Notes: a model not told the origin generated them from the sequence alone. A stretch of DNA of 64,000 bases from Pseudomonas farris (GCF_019145235.1 NZ_JAHSTV010000008.1:186001-250000), one strand, 5' to 3'. Shown: positions 24,144-32,600, numbered from the stretch's first letter. Numbers and translations are program-made.

Positions 24144-24989
24144 ATGTCCCAAGACCGTCGCTACAGCTTCGAGTTCTTCCCTACGAAGACCGATGCTGGG
24201 CATGAAAAACTGATCGCCACTGCCCGTCATCTGGCGACCTTCAACCCTGACTTCTTCTCCTGCACCTACGGCGCTGGTGGTTCGACCCGTGATCGTACCC
24301 TCAACACCGTGTTGCAGCTTGAAAGCGAAGTCAAAGTCCCTGCCGCACCGCATTTGTCTTGCGTGGGCGACAGCAAGGACGACCTGCGCGGCCTGCTGAG
24401 CCAGTACAAGGCAGCCGGCATCACGCGTATCGTTGCGCTTCGCGGTGACCTACCCTCGGGCATGGGCATGGCCAGCGGCGAGATGCGTCACGCCAATGAC
24501 CTGGTTGAATTCATTCGCGAAGAAACCGGTGATCATTTCCACATCGAAGTCGCCGCCTACCCGGAGATGCATCCGCAAGCGCGCAACTTTGAAGACGATC
24601 TCAACAACTTCGTGCGCAAGGCTAACGCCGGCGCCAACAGTGCGATCACCCAGTACTTCTTCAACGCCGACAGCTACTTCTACTTCGTCGAGCGTGTACG
24701 GGCGAAAGGCGTGAACATACCGATCGTGCCGGGGATCATGCCGATCACCAACTACAGCAAGCTGGCGCGTTTCTCCGACGCTTGCGGTGCGGAAATCCCG
24801 CGCTGGATCCGCAAGCAACTGGAAGCCTACGGCGACGATACCCAAAGCATTCAAGGCTTTGGTGAGCAAGTCATCACCGAAATGTGCGAACGCCTGCTGC
24901 AGGGTGGCGCTCCAGGGTTGCATTTCTACACGCTGAACCAGGCTGAGCCGAGTCTGGCGGTGTGGAATAACCTGAAGTTGCCGCGTTAA
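24144..24989 (+). CDS. metF: 5,10-methylenetetrahydrofolate reductase
   Basis: A 281-aa FAD-dependent TIM-barrel enzyme that reduces methylene-THF to methyl-THF for methionine synthesis. Visible blocks: YSFEFFPTKTDAG at the N-terminus with the catalytic Glu, FSCTYGAGGSTRDRT, RIVALRGDLPSG with the FAD-site Asp, VAAYPEMHPQA, the AGANSAITQYFFNAD folate-side block, and PGIMPITNYSKL. The ATG at 24144 has AAGGA at suitable spacing. It lies 160 bp after ahcY with a REPIN between, so it may be co-transcribed under the SAH riboswitch. Confidence 0.97.
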   Translation: MSQDRRYSFEFFPTKTDAGHEKLIATARHLATFNPDFFSCTYGAGGSTRDRTLNTVLQLESEVKVPAAPHLSCVGDSKDDLRGLLSQYKAAGITRIVALRGDLPSGMGMASGEMRHANDLVEFIREETGDHFHIEVAAYPEMHPQARNFEDDLNNFVRKANAGANSAITQYFFNADSYFYFVERVRAKGVNIPIVPGIMPITNYSKLARFSDACGAEIPRWIRKQLEAYGDDTQSIQGFGEQVITEMCERLLQGGAPGLHFYTLNQAEPSLAVWNNLKLPR

Positions 24990-25003
24990 TCGTCATTAAA
25001 GCA

Positions 25004-25084
25004 AGATCAAAGGATCGCAGCCTTCGTCAGCTCCTACAAAGGTACGTATCCCCCTGTAGGAAATGCCGCAGGCTGCGATTTTTT
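25004..25084. repeat. GATCGCAG-type palindromic repeat pair
   Basis: AGATCAAAGGATCGCAGCCTT and the complementary GCCGCAGGCTGCGATTTTTTGC flank about 30 bp downstream of metF. The second arm runs into T residues and could also terminate transcription. Confidence 0.75.
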
Positions 25085-25181
25085 GCTTTCCGGCGCCCCT
25101 TTATTGTGCAGTCATATCCTGAGATAGAGCTTCTGGATCCGGTTTCTGGCTCTTTATGATTTCTCGTCGTAATCTCAAGCC

Positions 25182-25997
25182 ATGCCCCTGATCGCTCAGT
25201 TACTGACCGTGCTTCTGTTCACTTGCCTGAGCTTCACCGCTCGGGGCGAGAAGTTGCGTATTGTCACCGAACCCTGGGCACCTTACGTGTACGAGGAAAA
25301 CGGCAAGTCTCTGGGGCTCGACTACGAAACCACCGCCATTGTCTTCAAACGCCTCGGGATCGACGTGGAATGGCAGTTCCTGCCATGGAAACGCTGCCTG
25401 TCGATGCTAGAGCAAGGCCAGGCGGATGGCGTGCTGGATATTTTCCATAGTGATGAACGCGACGCGACCCTGCTCTACCCCAGCGAACCGCTCTCGCAAG
25501 TCGAATTCGTAATGTTCTATGCCAACGAGCGACCGTATCCGTTTCGCACGCTGGACGATCTGAAAGGCCTGACCATCGGCACCTCGCCGGGCTACCTGTA
25601 CAGCAAGGACTTCAGCGAATCGACGCTATTCACCCAAGAGCCGGCACCCACCCATGAAGCCAACTTCGGCAAACTGGTGCGCGGTCGCATCGACCTGCTG
25701 ATCACTGATCGCCGGGTTGGCCAGCATTTGCTCGATCAACTGAATATCCGCGACAAGATCACCGAGAACCCGATCATCATCAGCCAGCAAAGTCAGTTTC
25801 TGGCGGTACGCCGCAATGCGGGGATGGATTTATTGGTGCAGCGTTTCGGTGCCGAGCTCAAACGTTTCAAGCGCGAGCCGGCCTACGCCGAACTGAGCGC
25901 CCGCTATGGCGCCAGCCCTGCCCCTGAAGTACGGGCCGCCAGCGCCACCGCAACCGGCGGAAAAACCGTTGAGCAGCAGGAAAGCGGCGCGCAGTGA
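25182..25997 (+). CDS. Periplasmic solute-binding protein (SBP_bac_3 family)
   Basis: A 271-aa protein with signal peptide MPLIAQLLTVLLFTCLSFTARG. The mature part is a family 3 binding domain: LRIVTEPWAPYVYEENGKSLGLDYE at the start, FDIFHSDERDATLLYP-like ligand loop, and DLKGLTIGTSPGYLYSKDF hinge. The C-terminal 25 residues are Ala-rich and low complexity. No permease or ATPase gene is adjacent, so it is either a lone binding protein or part of a sensor pathway. In P. aeruginosa a gene of unknown function also lies between metF and the helicase. The ligand is unknown, possibly a polar amino acid. Confidence 0.85.
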   Translation: MPLIAQLLTVLLFTCLSFTARGEKLRIVTEPWAPYVYEENGKSLGLDYETTAIVFKRLGIDVEWQFLPWKRCLSMLEQGQADGVLDIFHSDERDATLLYPSEPLSQVEFVMFYANERPYPFRTLDDLKGLTIGTSPGYLYSKDFSESTLFTQEPAPTHEANFGKLVRGRIDLLITDRRVGQHLLDQLNIRDKITENPIIISQQSQFLAVRRNAGMDLLVQRFGAELKRFKREPAYAELSARYGASPAPEVRAASATATGGKTVEQQESGAQ

Positions 25998-26006
25998 TTG
26001 CTCTGT

Positions 26007-26012
26007 TATACT
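26007..26012 (+). promoter_or_regulatory. -10 element for the rhlE transcript
   Basis: TATACT lies 207 bp before the helicase ATG, with no good -35 at 17 bp. If used, it gives a roughly 200-nt structured, GC-rich leader, a feature seen in front of cold-responsive helicase genes. The leader shows no open frame with a Shine-Dalgarno. Confidence 0.4.
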
Positions 26013-26219
26013 CCGGCCTTCCCGCCAGGCTCACGCCCGGACGCTCGGACTTGTTCAAGGCATCTCGATCCCGCTACAGCGCAGCTTTTCAGCCCGCGCG
26101 AGCGCTCCAGACGAGCCTTCGAGGCCCAGCAGGACCGGACGGGATTGCGTCCTCTTAAACGCGATTCGCGCCAGGCAAGACTCCCATTGGGCCAAGCCCT
26201 AACTAAAACAGGATTACTC

Positions 26220-28085
26220 ATGTCCTTTGCTTCCCTCGGTCTCTCCGAGGCTTTAGTCCGCGCCATCGAGGCAGCGGGCTATACCGAGCCTACTCCGGTG
26301 CAACAGCGGGCCATTCCCGCCGTGTTGCAAGGTCGCGACCTGATGGTTGCGGCACAGACAGGTACTGGTAAAACCGGCGGCTTCGCCCTTCCGATTCTGG
26401 AACGGTTGTTTCCCAACGGTCACCCGGACAAATCCCAGCGTCACGGCCCGCGCCAACCGCGCGTACTGGTCCTGACCCCAACCCGCGAACTCGCGGCCCA
26501 GGTGCACGAAAGCTTCAAGGTCTATGCCCGTGACCTGAAGTTCGTCAGCGCCTGCATCTTCGGCGGCGTCGGCATGAACCCACAGGTTCAGGCCATGTCC
26601 CGCGGTGTCGACGTGCTGGTGGCCTGCCCGGGTCGCCTGCTCGACCTCGCCGGCCAAGGCAGTGTGGATCTGTCCCACGTGGAAATCCTCGTGCTGGACG
26701 AAGCCGACCGCATGCTCGACATGGGCTTTGTCCATGACGTGAAAAAGGTCCTCGCCCGTCTGCCGAGCAAACGCCAGAACCTGCTGTTCTCGGCGACGTT
26801 CTCCAAAGACATCACCGACCTTGCCGGCAAGCTGCTGCATAACCCGGAACGCATTGAAGTCACGCCGCCGAACACCACGGTCGAGCGGATCGAACAGCGC
26901 GTATTCCGACTGGCTGCCAGCCACAAGCGTTCGTTGCTCGCTCACCTGATCACCGCGGGCGCCTGGGAACAGGTGCTGGTGTTCACCCGCACCAAGCACG
27001 GCGCCAACCGCCTGGCCGAGTACCTGGACAAACACGGCCTCACCGCCGTCGCGATCCACGGTAACAAGAGCCAGAACGCGCGCACCAAAGCCCTGGCCGA
27101 CTTCAAGGCCGGTGAAGTGCGCATCCTGGTCGCCACCGACATCGCCGCTCGCGGCCTGGACATCGATCAGTTGCCTCACGTGGTCAACTTCGAACTGCCG
27201 AACGTCGACGAAGATTACGTGCACCGTATCGGTCGTACCGGCCGTGCCGGTCGTTCGGGCGAGGCGATCTCGCTGGTTGCTCCGGACGAAGAAAAGCTGC
27301 TGAAAAGCATCGAGCGCATGACCAAGCAGAAAATCGCCGACGGCGACCTGATGGGCTTCGATTCCAGCGCTGTGGAAGCCGAGAAACCTGAAGTCCGCGA
27401 GCGTCCGGATGTGCGTAACCCGCGCAATCCACGTGGCCCGCGCGGCGATGGTCCGAACGGCAGCGGTGGTGGTGGCGGTCGTAAAGACAAAGGCAAGGAC
27501 AAGGGCGGCAAGGAAAAAACCGCTGCCACTGGCCGTGGCGATCGCCCTGCCCGTGAGCACAAGCCTCGCGAAGGCACCCCGGCCCGTGAGCAACAGCGTC
27601 CGGCACCTCGCGCCGCCGCCGACCGTGCTCCAGACGAGTTCCTGGACGACGATATCGATAACTTCGGTAACCGCGTCGACTACGTGCCTCAAGCCAAACC
27701 TGCTCAGGGCCGTGGTCGCCGTCCGGGTGCTCCGGCACAAGGCGCAGGCGCCAGTGCCCCGCGCACCGGTCAGCCACAAGGTCGCCAGAACGGTCCGCGC
27801 AGCAGCAGCGGCGCAACCACCGGCACCCCACCGGCCAAGCGCAGCGGTCCACGCAACGGTGCTCCACGTGACGGCCAGGCCCGTCGCGAAGAGTCCCGCA
27901 ACCGCCGCCCGGCCCGTGACGAGCAGCCTCGTTCGGAACCGGCCGTGCAGAACCCGCGCGGCCCGGCACCGAAGATCATTCATAAGGAGTCGAAAAGCGA
28001 TCGCTTCCCGACACCTGAGCAACTTGATCAACTCCCAGGCCGTCCGCGCGGCGAAAAACCAGCCTTGCTGACCCGCAATCGCTGA
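26220..28085 (+). CDS. rhlE: DEAD-box RNA helicase, RhlE type, with long basic tail
   Basis: A 621-aa ATP-dependent RNA helicase. The core (about residues 1-380) has the Q motif (FASLGLSEALVRAI...PTPVQQRAIP), Walker A AQTGTGKTGGF, PTRELAAQV, DEAD in VLDEADRMLDMGF, SAT in LLFSATFSKD, and HRIGRTGRAGRSG. The remaining 240 residues are low complexity, rich in Arg, Gly, Pro and Lys, as in the C-terminal extension of P. aeruginosa RhlE2 (PA0428), which binds RNA and RNase E. Gene order (sahH, metF, one gene, helicase) supports orthology with RhlE2. The ATG at 26220 starts the Q-motif region; longer frames have no support. Confidence 0.93.
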   Translation: MSFASLGLSEALVRAIEAAGYTEPTPVQQRAIPAVLQGRDLMVAAQTGTGKTGGFALPILERLFPNGHPDKSQRHGPRQPRVLVLTPTRELAAQVHESFKVYARDLKFVSACIFGGVGMNPQVQAMSRGVDVLVACPGRLLDLAGQGSVDLSHVEILVLDEADRMLDMGFVHDVKKVLARLPSKRQNLLFSATFSKDITDLAGKLLHNPERIEVTPPNTTVERIEQRVFRLAASHKRSLLAHLITAGAWEQVLVFTRTKHGANRLAEYLDKHGLTAVAIHGNKSQNARTKALADFKAGEVRILVATDIAARGLDIDQLPHVVNFELPNVDEDYVHRIGRTGRAGRSGEAISLVAPDEEKLLKSIERMTKQKIADGDLMGFDSSAVEAEKPEVRERPDVRNPRNPRGPRGDGPNGSGGGGGRKDKGKDKGGKEKTAATGRGDRPAREHKPREGTPAREQQRPAPRAAADRAPDEFLDDDIDNFGNRVDYVPQAKPAQGRGRRPGAPAQGAGASAPRTGQPQGRQNGPRSSSGATTGTPPAKRSGPRNGAPRDGQARREESRNRRPARDEQPRSEPAVQNPRGPAPKIIHKESKSDRFPTPEQLDQLPGRPRGEKPALLTRNR

Positions 28086-28101
28086 GTTTTTCAAAGCCAT
28101 G

Positions 28102-28139
28102 AAAAATGCCCCGGATCGCAAGATCAGGGGCATTTTTTA
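28102..28139 (+). terminator. Intrinsic terminator after rhlE
   Basis: AAAAATGCCCC ... GGGGCATTTTTT with loop GGATCGCAAGATCA. It is nearly identical to the terminator at 28284. Confidence 0.9.
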
Positions 28140-28155
28140 TGCTGGCGAAGAAACC

Positions 28156-28245
28156 TGTGGGAGCGGGCTTGCTCGCGAAGGCGGTGGTTCAGTCGACATT
28201 AATGCTGAATGCTCGACCGCTTTCGCGAGCAAGCCCGCTCCCACA
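28156..28245. repeat. REPIN between twin terminators
   Basis: TGTGGGAGCGGGCTTGCTCG and its complement lie about 50 bp apart, flanked on both sides by homologous terminator hairpins. Confidence 0.9.
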
Positions 28246-28283
28246 TTGGATTTGCGGTGCCAGTGCAGATTTTGCCCGGCAAT

Positions 28284-28321
28284 AAAAAACGCCCCGGATA
28301 GCGAGATCAGGGGCGTTTTTG
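28284..28321 (-). terminator. Intrinsic terminator after the YceI gene
   Basis: AAAAAACGCCCC ... GGGGCGTTTTT with loop GGATAGCGAGATCA serves the minus-strand YceI gene ending at 28337. It can also act on the plus strand as a backup for rhlE. Confidence 0.88.
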
Positions 28322-28336
28322 TTCAAGCAGCGAAAT

Positions 28337-28930
28337 TCACTTCGCTTTCACACCTTCAAACGTAATGTACAACTCGACCGCGTCGGACTGTGGACCCAGG
28401 TCTTTCTGTTTGCCGAAATCGGAACGCTTGATGCTGGTGGTGCCTTCGAAGCCGGCACGGTAACCGCCCCATGGATCCTTGCCTTCACCCAGGAAGGTGG
28501 CTTTGACCACGATGGGCTTGGTAACACCAGCCAGAGTCAGGTCACCGGTCACGTCGGCAGTGTCTTTACCAGCGGCGTTTTTACCGGTGGATTTAACACT
28601 GGTGGAGACGAACTTGGCGTCGGCGAATTTGCCCACGTTCAGGAAGTCACCACTGGCGATGTGCTTGTCACGTTCGGCGTGGTTAGTGAACACGCTGGCG
28701 GTGCGTACATTGAATTCGATCTTGCTGTCTTCAGGCTTGGCGGCGTCGAAGCTGAACTTGCCGTCGATGTCCTTGAAGGTACCGGTGATGTAGCTGTAAC
28801 CCAAGTGGCTGATCTTGAAATCAACGAAGGCGTGTTGGCCTTCTTTGTCGACAACGTAATCGGCCGCCATCACGTTAGCCGACAGCAGAGCAGAACCGAT
28901 TGCCAGAGCGGCGAGCGTCTTTTTCAACAT
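28337..28930 (-). CDS. YceI family periplasmic protein
   Basis: A 197-aa protein with signal peptide MLKKTLAALAIGSALLSANVMAA. The mature domain is a lipocalin-like YceI barrel: YVVDKEGQHAFVDFKISHLGYS, GTFKDIDGKFSFDA, SGDFLNVGKFADAKF, GDLTLAGVTKPIVVKATFLGEG, and RAGFEGTTSIKRSDFG. YceI proteins bind amphiphilic or isoprenoid lipids; some pseudomonad members are secreted. The ATG at 28930 has AAAGGA upstream. It lies 32 bp after a cytochrome b561 gene, a pairing conserved in many proteobacteria and suggesting a quinone-related role. Confidence 0.93.
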   Translation of the reverse strand: MLKKTLAALAIGSALLSANVMAADYVVDKEGQHAFVDFKISHLGYSYITGTFKDIDGKFSFDAAKPEDSKIEFNVRTASVFTNHAERDKHIASGDFLNVGKFADAKFVSTSVKSTGKNAAGKDTADVTGDLTLAGVTKPIVVKATFLGEGKDPWGGYRAGFEGTTSIKRSDFGKQKDLGPQSDAVELYITFEGVKAK

Positions 28931-28962
28931 GCTTTCTATTCCTTTGGAGTCGAGGTTGAACA

Positions 28963-29514
28963 TCAGGCTTTGCGTCCCAACATTCGCGTCAGGGTCGCAT
29001 CACGATCAATAAAGTGGTGTTTCAATGCTGCCAACGCATGAAGGCCGGAAAAAATTACCAGCGCCCAGGCCAGGTACAAATGGATCACACCAGCGGTATC
29101 TGCCTGGTCCGGTAGTCCGGAAACCAGTGCAGGAACTTCAAACAGGCCAAACACCGGGATCCCGACACCGTCTGCGGTGGAAATCAGGTAACCGGCAATC
29201 ATCACAGCGAACAGCCCGAGATAGAGGAAGGCATGGCCGAACACGGCGCCAAGACGCGTCATGCGGCTATAACTTTGCAGGGGCGGTGGAGGTGGGCTGA
29301 TGAAGCGCCACAACACCCGCAGCAACATGACTGCGAACAACACCAGGCCAATGCTCTTGTGCAGATCCGGCGCATCTTTGCGCCAGGAACTGTAGTAGTC
29401 GAGACCGACCATCCACAGCCCCAATGCGAACAGGCCGAAGACCGCGAGCGCCACACCCCAGTGCACGAAGATGCTGACCCACCCGTAGCGGGAAGAAGAG
29501 TTACGTAGCTGCAT
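28963..29514 (-). CDS. Cytochrome b561 family protein
   Basis: A 183-aa inner-membrane protein with four predicted helices. The haem-ligating histidines are visible at FVHWGVALAVFGLFALG (helix 1), DLHKSIGLVLFAVM (helix 2) and VIHLYLAWALVIFSGLHALAALKHH (helix 4), as expected for di-haem bacterial cytochrome b561, which transfers electrons between quinol and periplasmic acceptors. It is the first gene of an apparent two-gene operon with the YceI gene. The 284-bp gap upstream separates it from the YVTN gene and carries lux-box copy 3. Confidence 0.92.
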   Translation of the reverse strand: MQLRNSSSRYGWVSIFVHWGVALAVFGLFALGLWMVGLDYYSSWRKDAPDLHKSIGLVLFAVMLLRVLWRFISPPPPPLQSYSRMTRLGAVFGHAFLYLGLFAVMIAGYLISTADGVGIPVFGLFEVPALVSGLPDQADTAGVIHLYLAWALVIFSGLHALAALKHHFIDRDATLTRMLGRKA

Positions 29515-29709
29515 TGCCCAAATCCTGTAAGAACTGCGCCCAAGACTATCGAGTTATCTATCGACTTAAAGCGGAAAATTTCGCTCTGAAACATCGAAAA
29601 ATACGATCATGACCTTGGGGTCGAGATGTTAAGTGAGTGTTAACCAGAAGAAAAAACCTACAGACGCTGTCCCATATTCGCTTCCAAAAAGCCTTTACCA
29701 CTCGTCAGA

Positions 29710-29727
29710 ACTGTCATATCTGACAGT
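29710..29727. promoter_or_regulatory. Lux-box-like operator, copy 3
   Basis: ACTGTCATATCTGACAGT is the exact reverse complement of copy 1 at 3957. It lies 71 bp upstream of the YVTN gene ATG and about 195 bp upstream of the divergent cytochrome b561 gene. Confidence 0.65.
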
Positions 29728-29798
29728 AGCCACCATTACAGGTCATTGATGAACCTGATCTCGGGCGATTGTCCGAGCGTCTGAACAGGAGTTCTACC

Positions 29799-30728
29799 AT
29801 GAGTCACCATTCGAGTTCATCCCCCGCGACTACGCGAAACCTATCCAATTCGATACCCGTAGGGGAAGGGCCACGAGGGATAGCCATCAACAACGACGGA
29901 TCACGGGTTTTTGTTTGCAATTACATTTCAGGCAATGTGTCAGTGATCAACACCCGGAACAGAAAGGTAATCCGCACCATCGCCGTCGAGCATTATCCCC
30001 AAAACATCGTCCTGGCCCATGGAGGGAAAAGAGCTTACGTGACCAACTACGGTTCAAGTTCGGTTTCGGTTATTGATACTGAAACCTATGCGGTGGGTAA
30101 CGTCACGGTGGGAAGATATCCTCGGGGAATCGTCGTGAGCCGAGACGGGAAGCATGTTTACGTCACCGTTCGACAAGATAAAGAGTGGCTGGCAATTATT
30201 GATACCCGCACTTATGCGGTGCGCAGAGTGCGAGGATTACCCTCTCCCTCCATAAGTGTGGATATCAGCCAGGACGATTCGCGTCTTTATATTTCCAGCA
30301 CAAACTCTCCTGGTGGCCCTTATCAGGACGCACTAACGATCATCAGCAGCAAGACTTTCAAAGTCCTCGATATCATCAAAACCGAACAGTATCCGTCAGC
30401 GGTTACCGTCAGTCCCGACGACAGAGAAGTGTATATCGTGTGTCTTGACGCTCAAAAACTGACCGTACTGGACCCTAAGTTATCGACCACCAGGCATTTC
30501 GATTTTGTGACTTGCGAAGGGAAAATAGTATTCGGCAAAAAAAACGCTTATGCCGTTGATCAAACCAAAAAAGAGGTCGTTGAAATCAATACCGTCACGT
30601 ATGAGATTGTTCGCCGGGTTTCCATTCCTGATGCTTCCGAACCGTATGACATGGTTATTGATCAACGCAACCGCGCCTATATCAGCGACTACCAAAGCGA
30701 CAAAGTACATAGGGTCGATCTAGCTTAG
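29799..30728 (+). CDS. YVTN-type seven-bladed beta-propeller protein
   Basis: A 309-aa protein made of seven tandem blades of about 42 residues. Repeats carry the G-x-x-P-x-G/A-I-x-x-x-x-DG-x-x-x-YVTN pattern, for example EGPRGIAINNDGSRVFVCNY, KRAYVTNYGSSSVSVIDTET and PSAVTVSPDDREVYIVC. The first 20 residues are Ser/Thr-rich (MSHHSSSSPATTRNLSN) and there is no signal peptide, unusual because most YVTN proteins are exported. The start has AGGAG seven bases upstream; an earlier in-frame TTG is not used. Codons are more AT-rich than in neighbours. A lux-box-like site lies upstream and a terminator downstream, so it is a one-gene unit. Likely a binding scaffold; ligand unknown. Confidence 0.88.
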   Translation: MSHHSSSSPATTRNLSNSIPVGEGPRGIAINNDGSRVFVCNYISGNVSVINTRNRKVIRTIAVEHYPQNIVLAHGGKRAYVTNYGSSSVSVIDTETYAVGNVTVGRYPRGIVVSRDGKHVYVTVRQDKEWLAIIDTRTYAVRRVRGLPSPSISVDISQDDSRLYISSTNSPGGPYQDALTIISSKTFKVLDIIKTEQYPSAVTVSPDDREVYIVCLDAQKLTVLDPKLSTTRHFDFVTCEGKIVFGKKNAYAVDQTKKEVVEINTVTYEIVRRVSIPDASEPYDMVIDQRNRAYISDYQSDKVHRVDLA

Positions 30729-30779
30729 CGTCAAAGCAAAATCAGCAGCCGGCTTTAGCCGGCGACCTACGCAAGACAT

Positions 30780-30813
30780 AAAAAAAGCGCGGCATCACTG
30801 CCGCGCTTTTTTT
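30780..30813. terminator. Bidirectional intrinsic terminator
   Basis: AAAAAAAGCGCGGC-ATCACT-GCCGCGCTTTTTTT lies between the convergent YVTN and amine oxidase genes. A second hairpin without a T tract (CAGCCGGCTTTAGCCGGC) lies just upstream at about 30745-30763. Confidence 0.93.
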
Positions 30814-30824
30814 GATTCCAGCGC

Positions 30825-32600
30825 TTACTGCGCCTTGGTTTCAGTTGTCGCCGGGGTCTTCGCAGCAGTACTGACCGCTGGCTTCTTCACCGGCTCAGTC
30901 TTTTTCGCCGTCGCCTTGGCCGGAGTTTTTTTGGTCTCGGTTTTGGCAGCAGGCTTTTTCACTGGCGCTTTGGCCGGTGCTTTCTTGGCAGGCTCTGCTT
31001 TCACCGGTGCCGCAGGCTTCGGCGCCTCAACCGGTGCTGGCGCTGGAGTCGGCACAGGTACTGGGGCAGGTGCCGGAGCAACTGGTGCCGCTGGTTCCGG
31101 CGCCTTGGCCGGGGCCGGTTTGTCGTCAGAGCCACCGAACAGGTTGGTGAAGAAGTTGCCTTTCTTCGCCGCCACTGCACCGGCCGCTGCTGCGGTCGCC
31201 GCCGGAACAACTTTCGCCGGTTCAAACGACTTGCCTGCCGCCAGGTCTTCTACCTGACTGGCTGCACGCTGACCGGTGCGCAATGCGCCTTCCAGAGTGC
31301 CTGGGTACAAGGTATCGGTGTGTTCGCCGGCAAAGGCTACACGTTGCAGCGGGCGTTCCCACAGACGCCAGTACTTGCTCATCTGGCCAGGGCCGAAGGC
31401 CAGGTAAGCGCCACCCATCGACGGGTCGGTGCTGTAGCGACGGATTTCATAACCGGTGAACGAACCGCGTGCCTGTGGATAAAAGGCGTGCAGACGAATC
31501 AGTACCTGATCGACCATCTGCTTGTCGCCGAAAGCCTGCATCACCCGCGCGTTGTCGCCGGACAGGTTGATCACCACGTTGGCGCCGCCCTTCATGGCCG
31601 GCTCGACCCACAACATGCCCAGACCGGTGTTGCTGTAGATCTCGCCAGACATACGCGCCTTGCTTTCCCACACCGGCGTCTTGAACTTCAGCATGATCTG
31701 GTCACGCCAGCCGTAATTGGTGCCTTTGATGGCGCCCAGGTGCTGGGCATCCAGCGCCGGGGTCATCTGGATCTTGTTCAGTGCACGCAACGGCACGGCC
31801 AGCACAACGTAGTCCGCCTGATAGCCAACACTGCCGACTTTGACGGTCACGCCGTCCTTGTCCTGGCTGATGGCCGAAACCGGGGAGCTGGTCTTAATGG
31901 TTTTCAGCTGCTTGACGAAAGCCTGGGCCAGCACCGGGCTGCCGCCAGGCAGACGCGAGGCGCGCAGGTCACGGTCGGCAACGCCACGGTAGACGCGGCT
32001 CTGTTGTGCGAAGTACAGCAGCGACAGGCGCGAAGGTTCGTCATAGCGGGTACGAATCTGCTGATTCACCAACTGACGCGCAGTGGCTGGCAGATTCAAG
32101 CGATCGAGCCAGTTGGACACGTTGATCTGGTCCAGGGCGAACAGCGTGCTGTTGGCGGCCGGGTTCTGCGGGTCTTCAATCGAACGCGCCAGATCATCCA
32201 AAGTCTTTTCGTAGCGTTTCAGCGCTTCGGCGGTGGCCGGCTGTTTAGTCGCCAGATCGGCGGCGGTGAAATATTCACCGTCGATCAGGTAGCTCGGGGT
32301 CCGCACGAATTCAGGGGCTGGCGTGGTGGTCAGCTTGAACGTCGAGACGTACTTGTTCAGCACCGGTTGGGTCTTGTCGTTGCCGATCCACTCACTGGTG
32401 GCCATGCCGGAGCGACCGCCCAACGTCGGCTTGGCTTCCAGCAGGGTGACCTGCCAGCCTTTGTTCTGCAGTTCGTACGCCGCGGTGAGGCCCGAAAGCC
32501 CGCCGCCGATCACGATCACCGTTTTATCCTTGGCCAGCGCCGAAACGCTGAACAGCCCCAACATCACCAGCGCACAGGCGCGCAGCCAACCAGCAGACAT
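30825..32600 (-). CDS. FAD-dependent amine oxidase with histone-like basic tail
   Basis: A 591-aa protein with a Sec signal (MSAGWLRACALVMLGLFSVSALA). It continues with the FAD-binding VIVIGGGLSGLTAAYEL, LLEAKPTLGGRSG, and a C-terminal FAD block FAGEHTDTLYPGTLEGALRTG, the pattern of flavin monoamine oxidases. From about residue 485 to the end the sequence is low complexity: Ala/Pro repeats, then Lys-Pro-Ala repeats (KKAPAKAPVKKPAAKTETKK) resembling histone H1-like tails such as AlgP. An ortholog without certainty about the tail occurs next to bioA in P. aeruginosa (PA0421). Substrate unknown, probably a polyamine or aromatic amine in the periplasm. It is divergent from bioA. Confidence 0.9.
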   Translation of the reverse strand: MSAGWLRACALVMLGLFSVSALAKDKTVIVIGGGLSGLTAAYELQNKGWQVTLLEAKPTLGGRSGMATSEWIGNDKTQPVLNKYVSTFKLTTTPAPEFVRTPSYLIDGEYFTAADLATKQPATAEALKRYEKTLDDLARSIEDPQNPAANSTLFALDQINVSNWLDRLNLPATARQLVNQQIRTRYDEPSRLSLLYFAQQSRVYRGVADRDLRASRLPGGSPVLAQAFVKQLKTIKTSSPVSAISQDKDGVTVKVGSVGYQADYVVLAVPLRALNKIQMTPALDAQHLGAIKGTNYGWRDQIMLKFKTPVWESKARMSGEIYSNTGLGMLWVEPAMKGGANVVINLSGDNARVMQAFGDKQMVDQVLIRLHAFYPQARGSFTGYEIRRYSTDPSMGGAYLAFGPGQMSKYWRLWERPLQRVAFAGEHTDTLYPGTLEGALRTGQRAASQVEDLAAGKSFEPAKVVPAATAAAAGAVAAKKGNFFTNLFGGSDDKPAPAKAPEPAAPVAPAPAPVPVPTPAPAPVEAPKPAAPVKAEPAKKAPAKAPVKKPAAKTETKKTPAKATAKKTEPVKKPAVSTAAKTPATTETKAQ

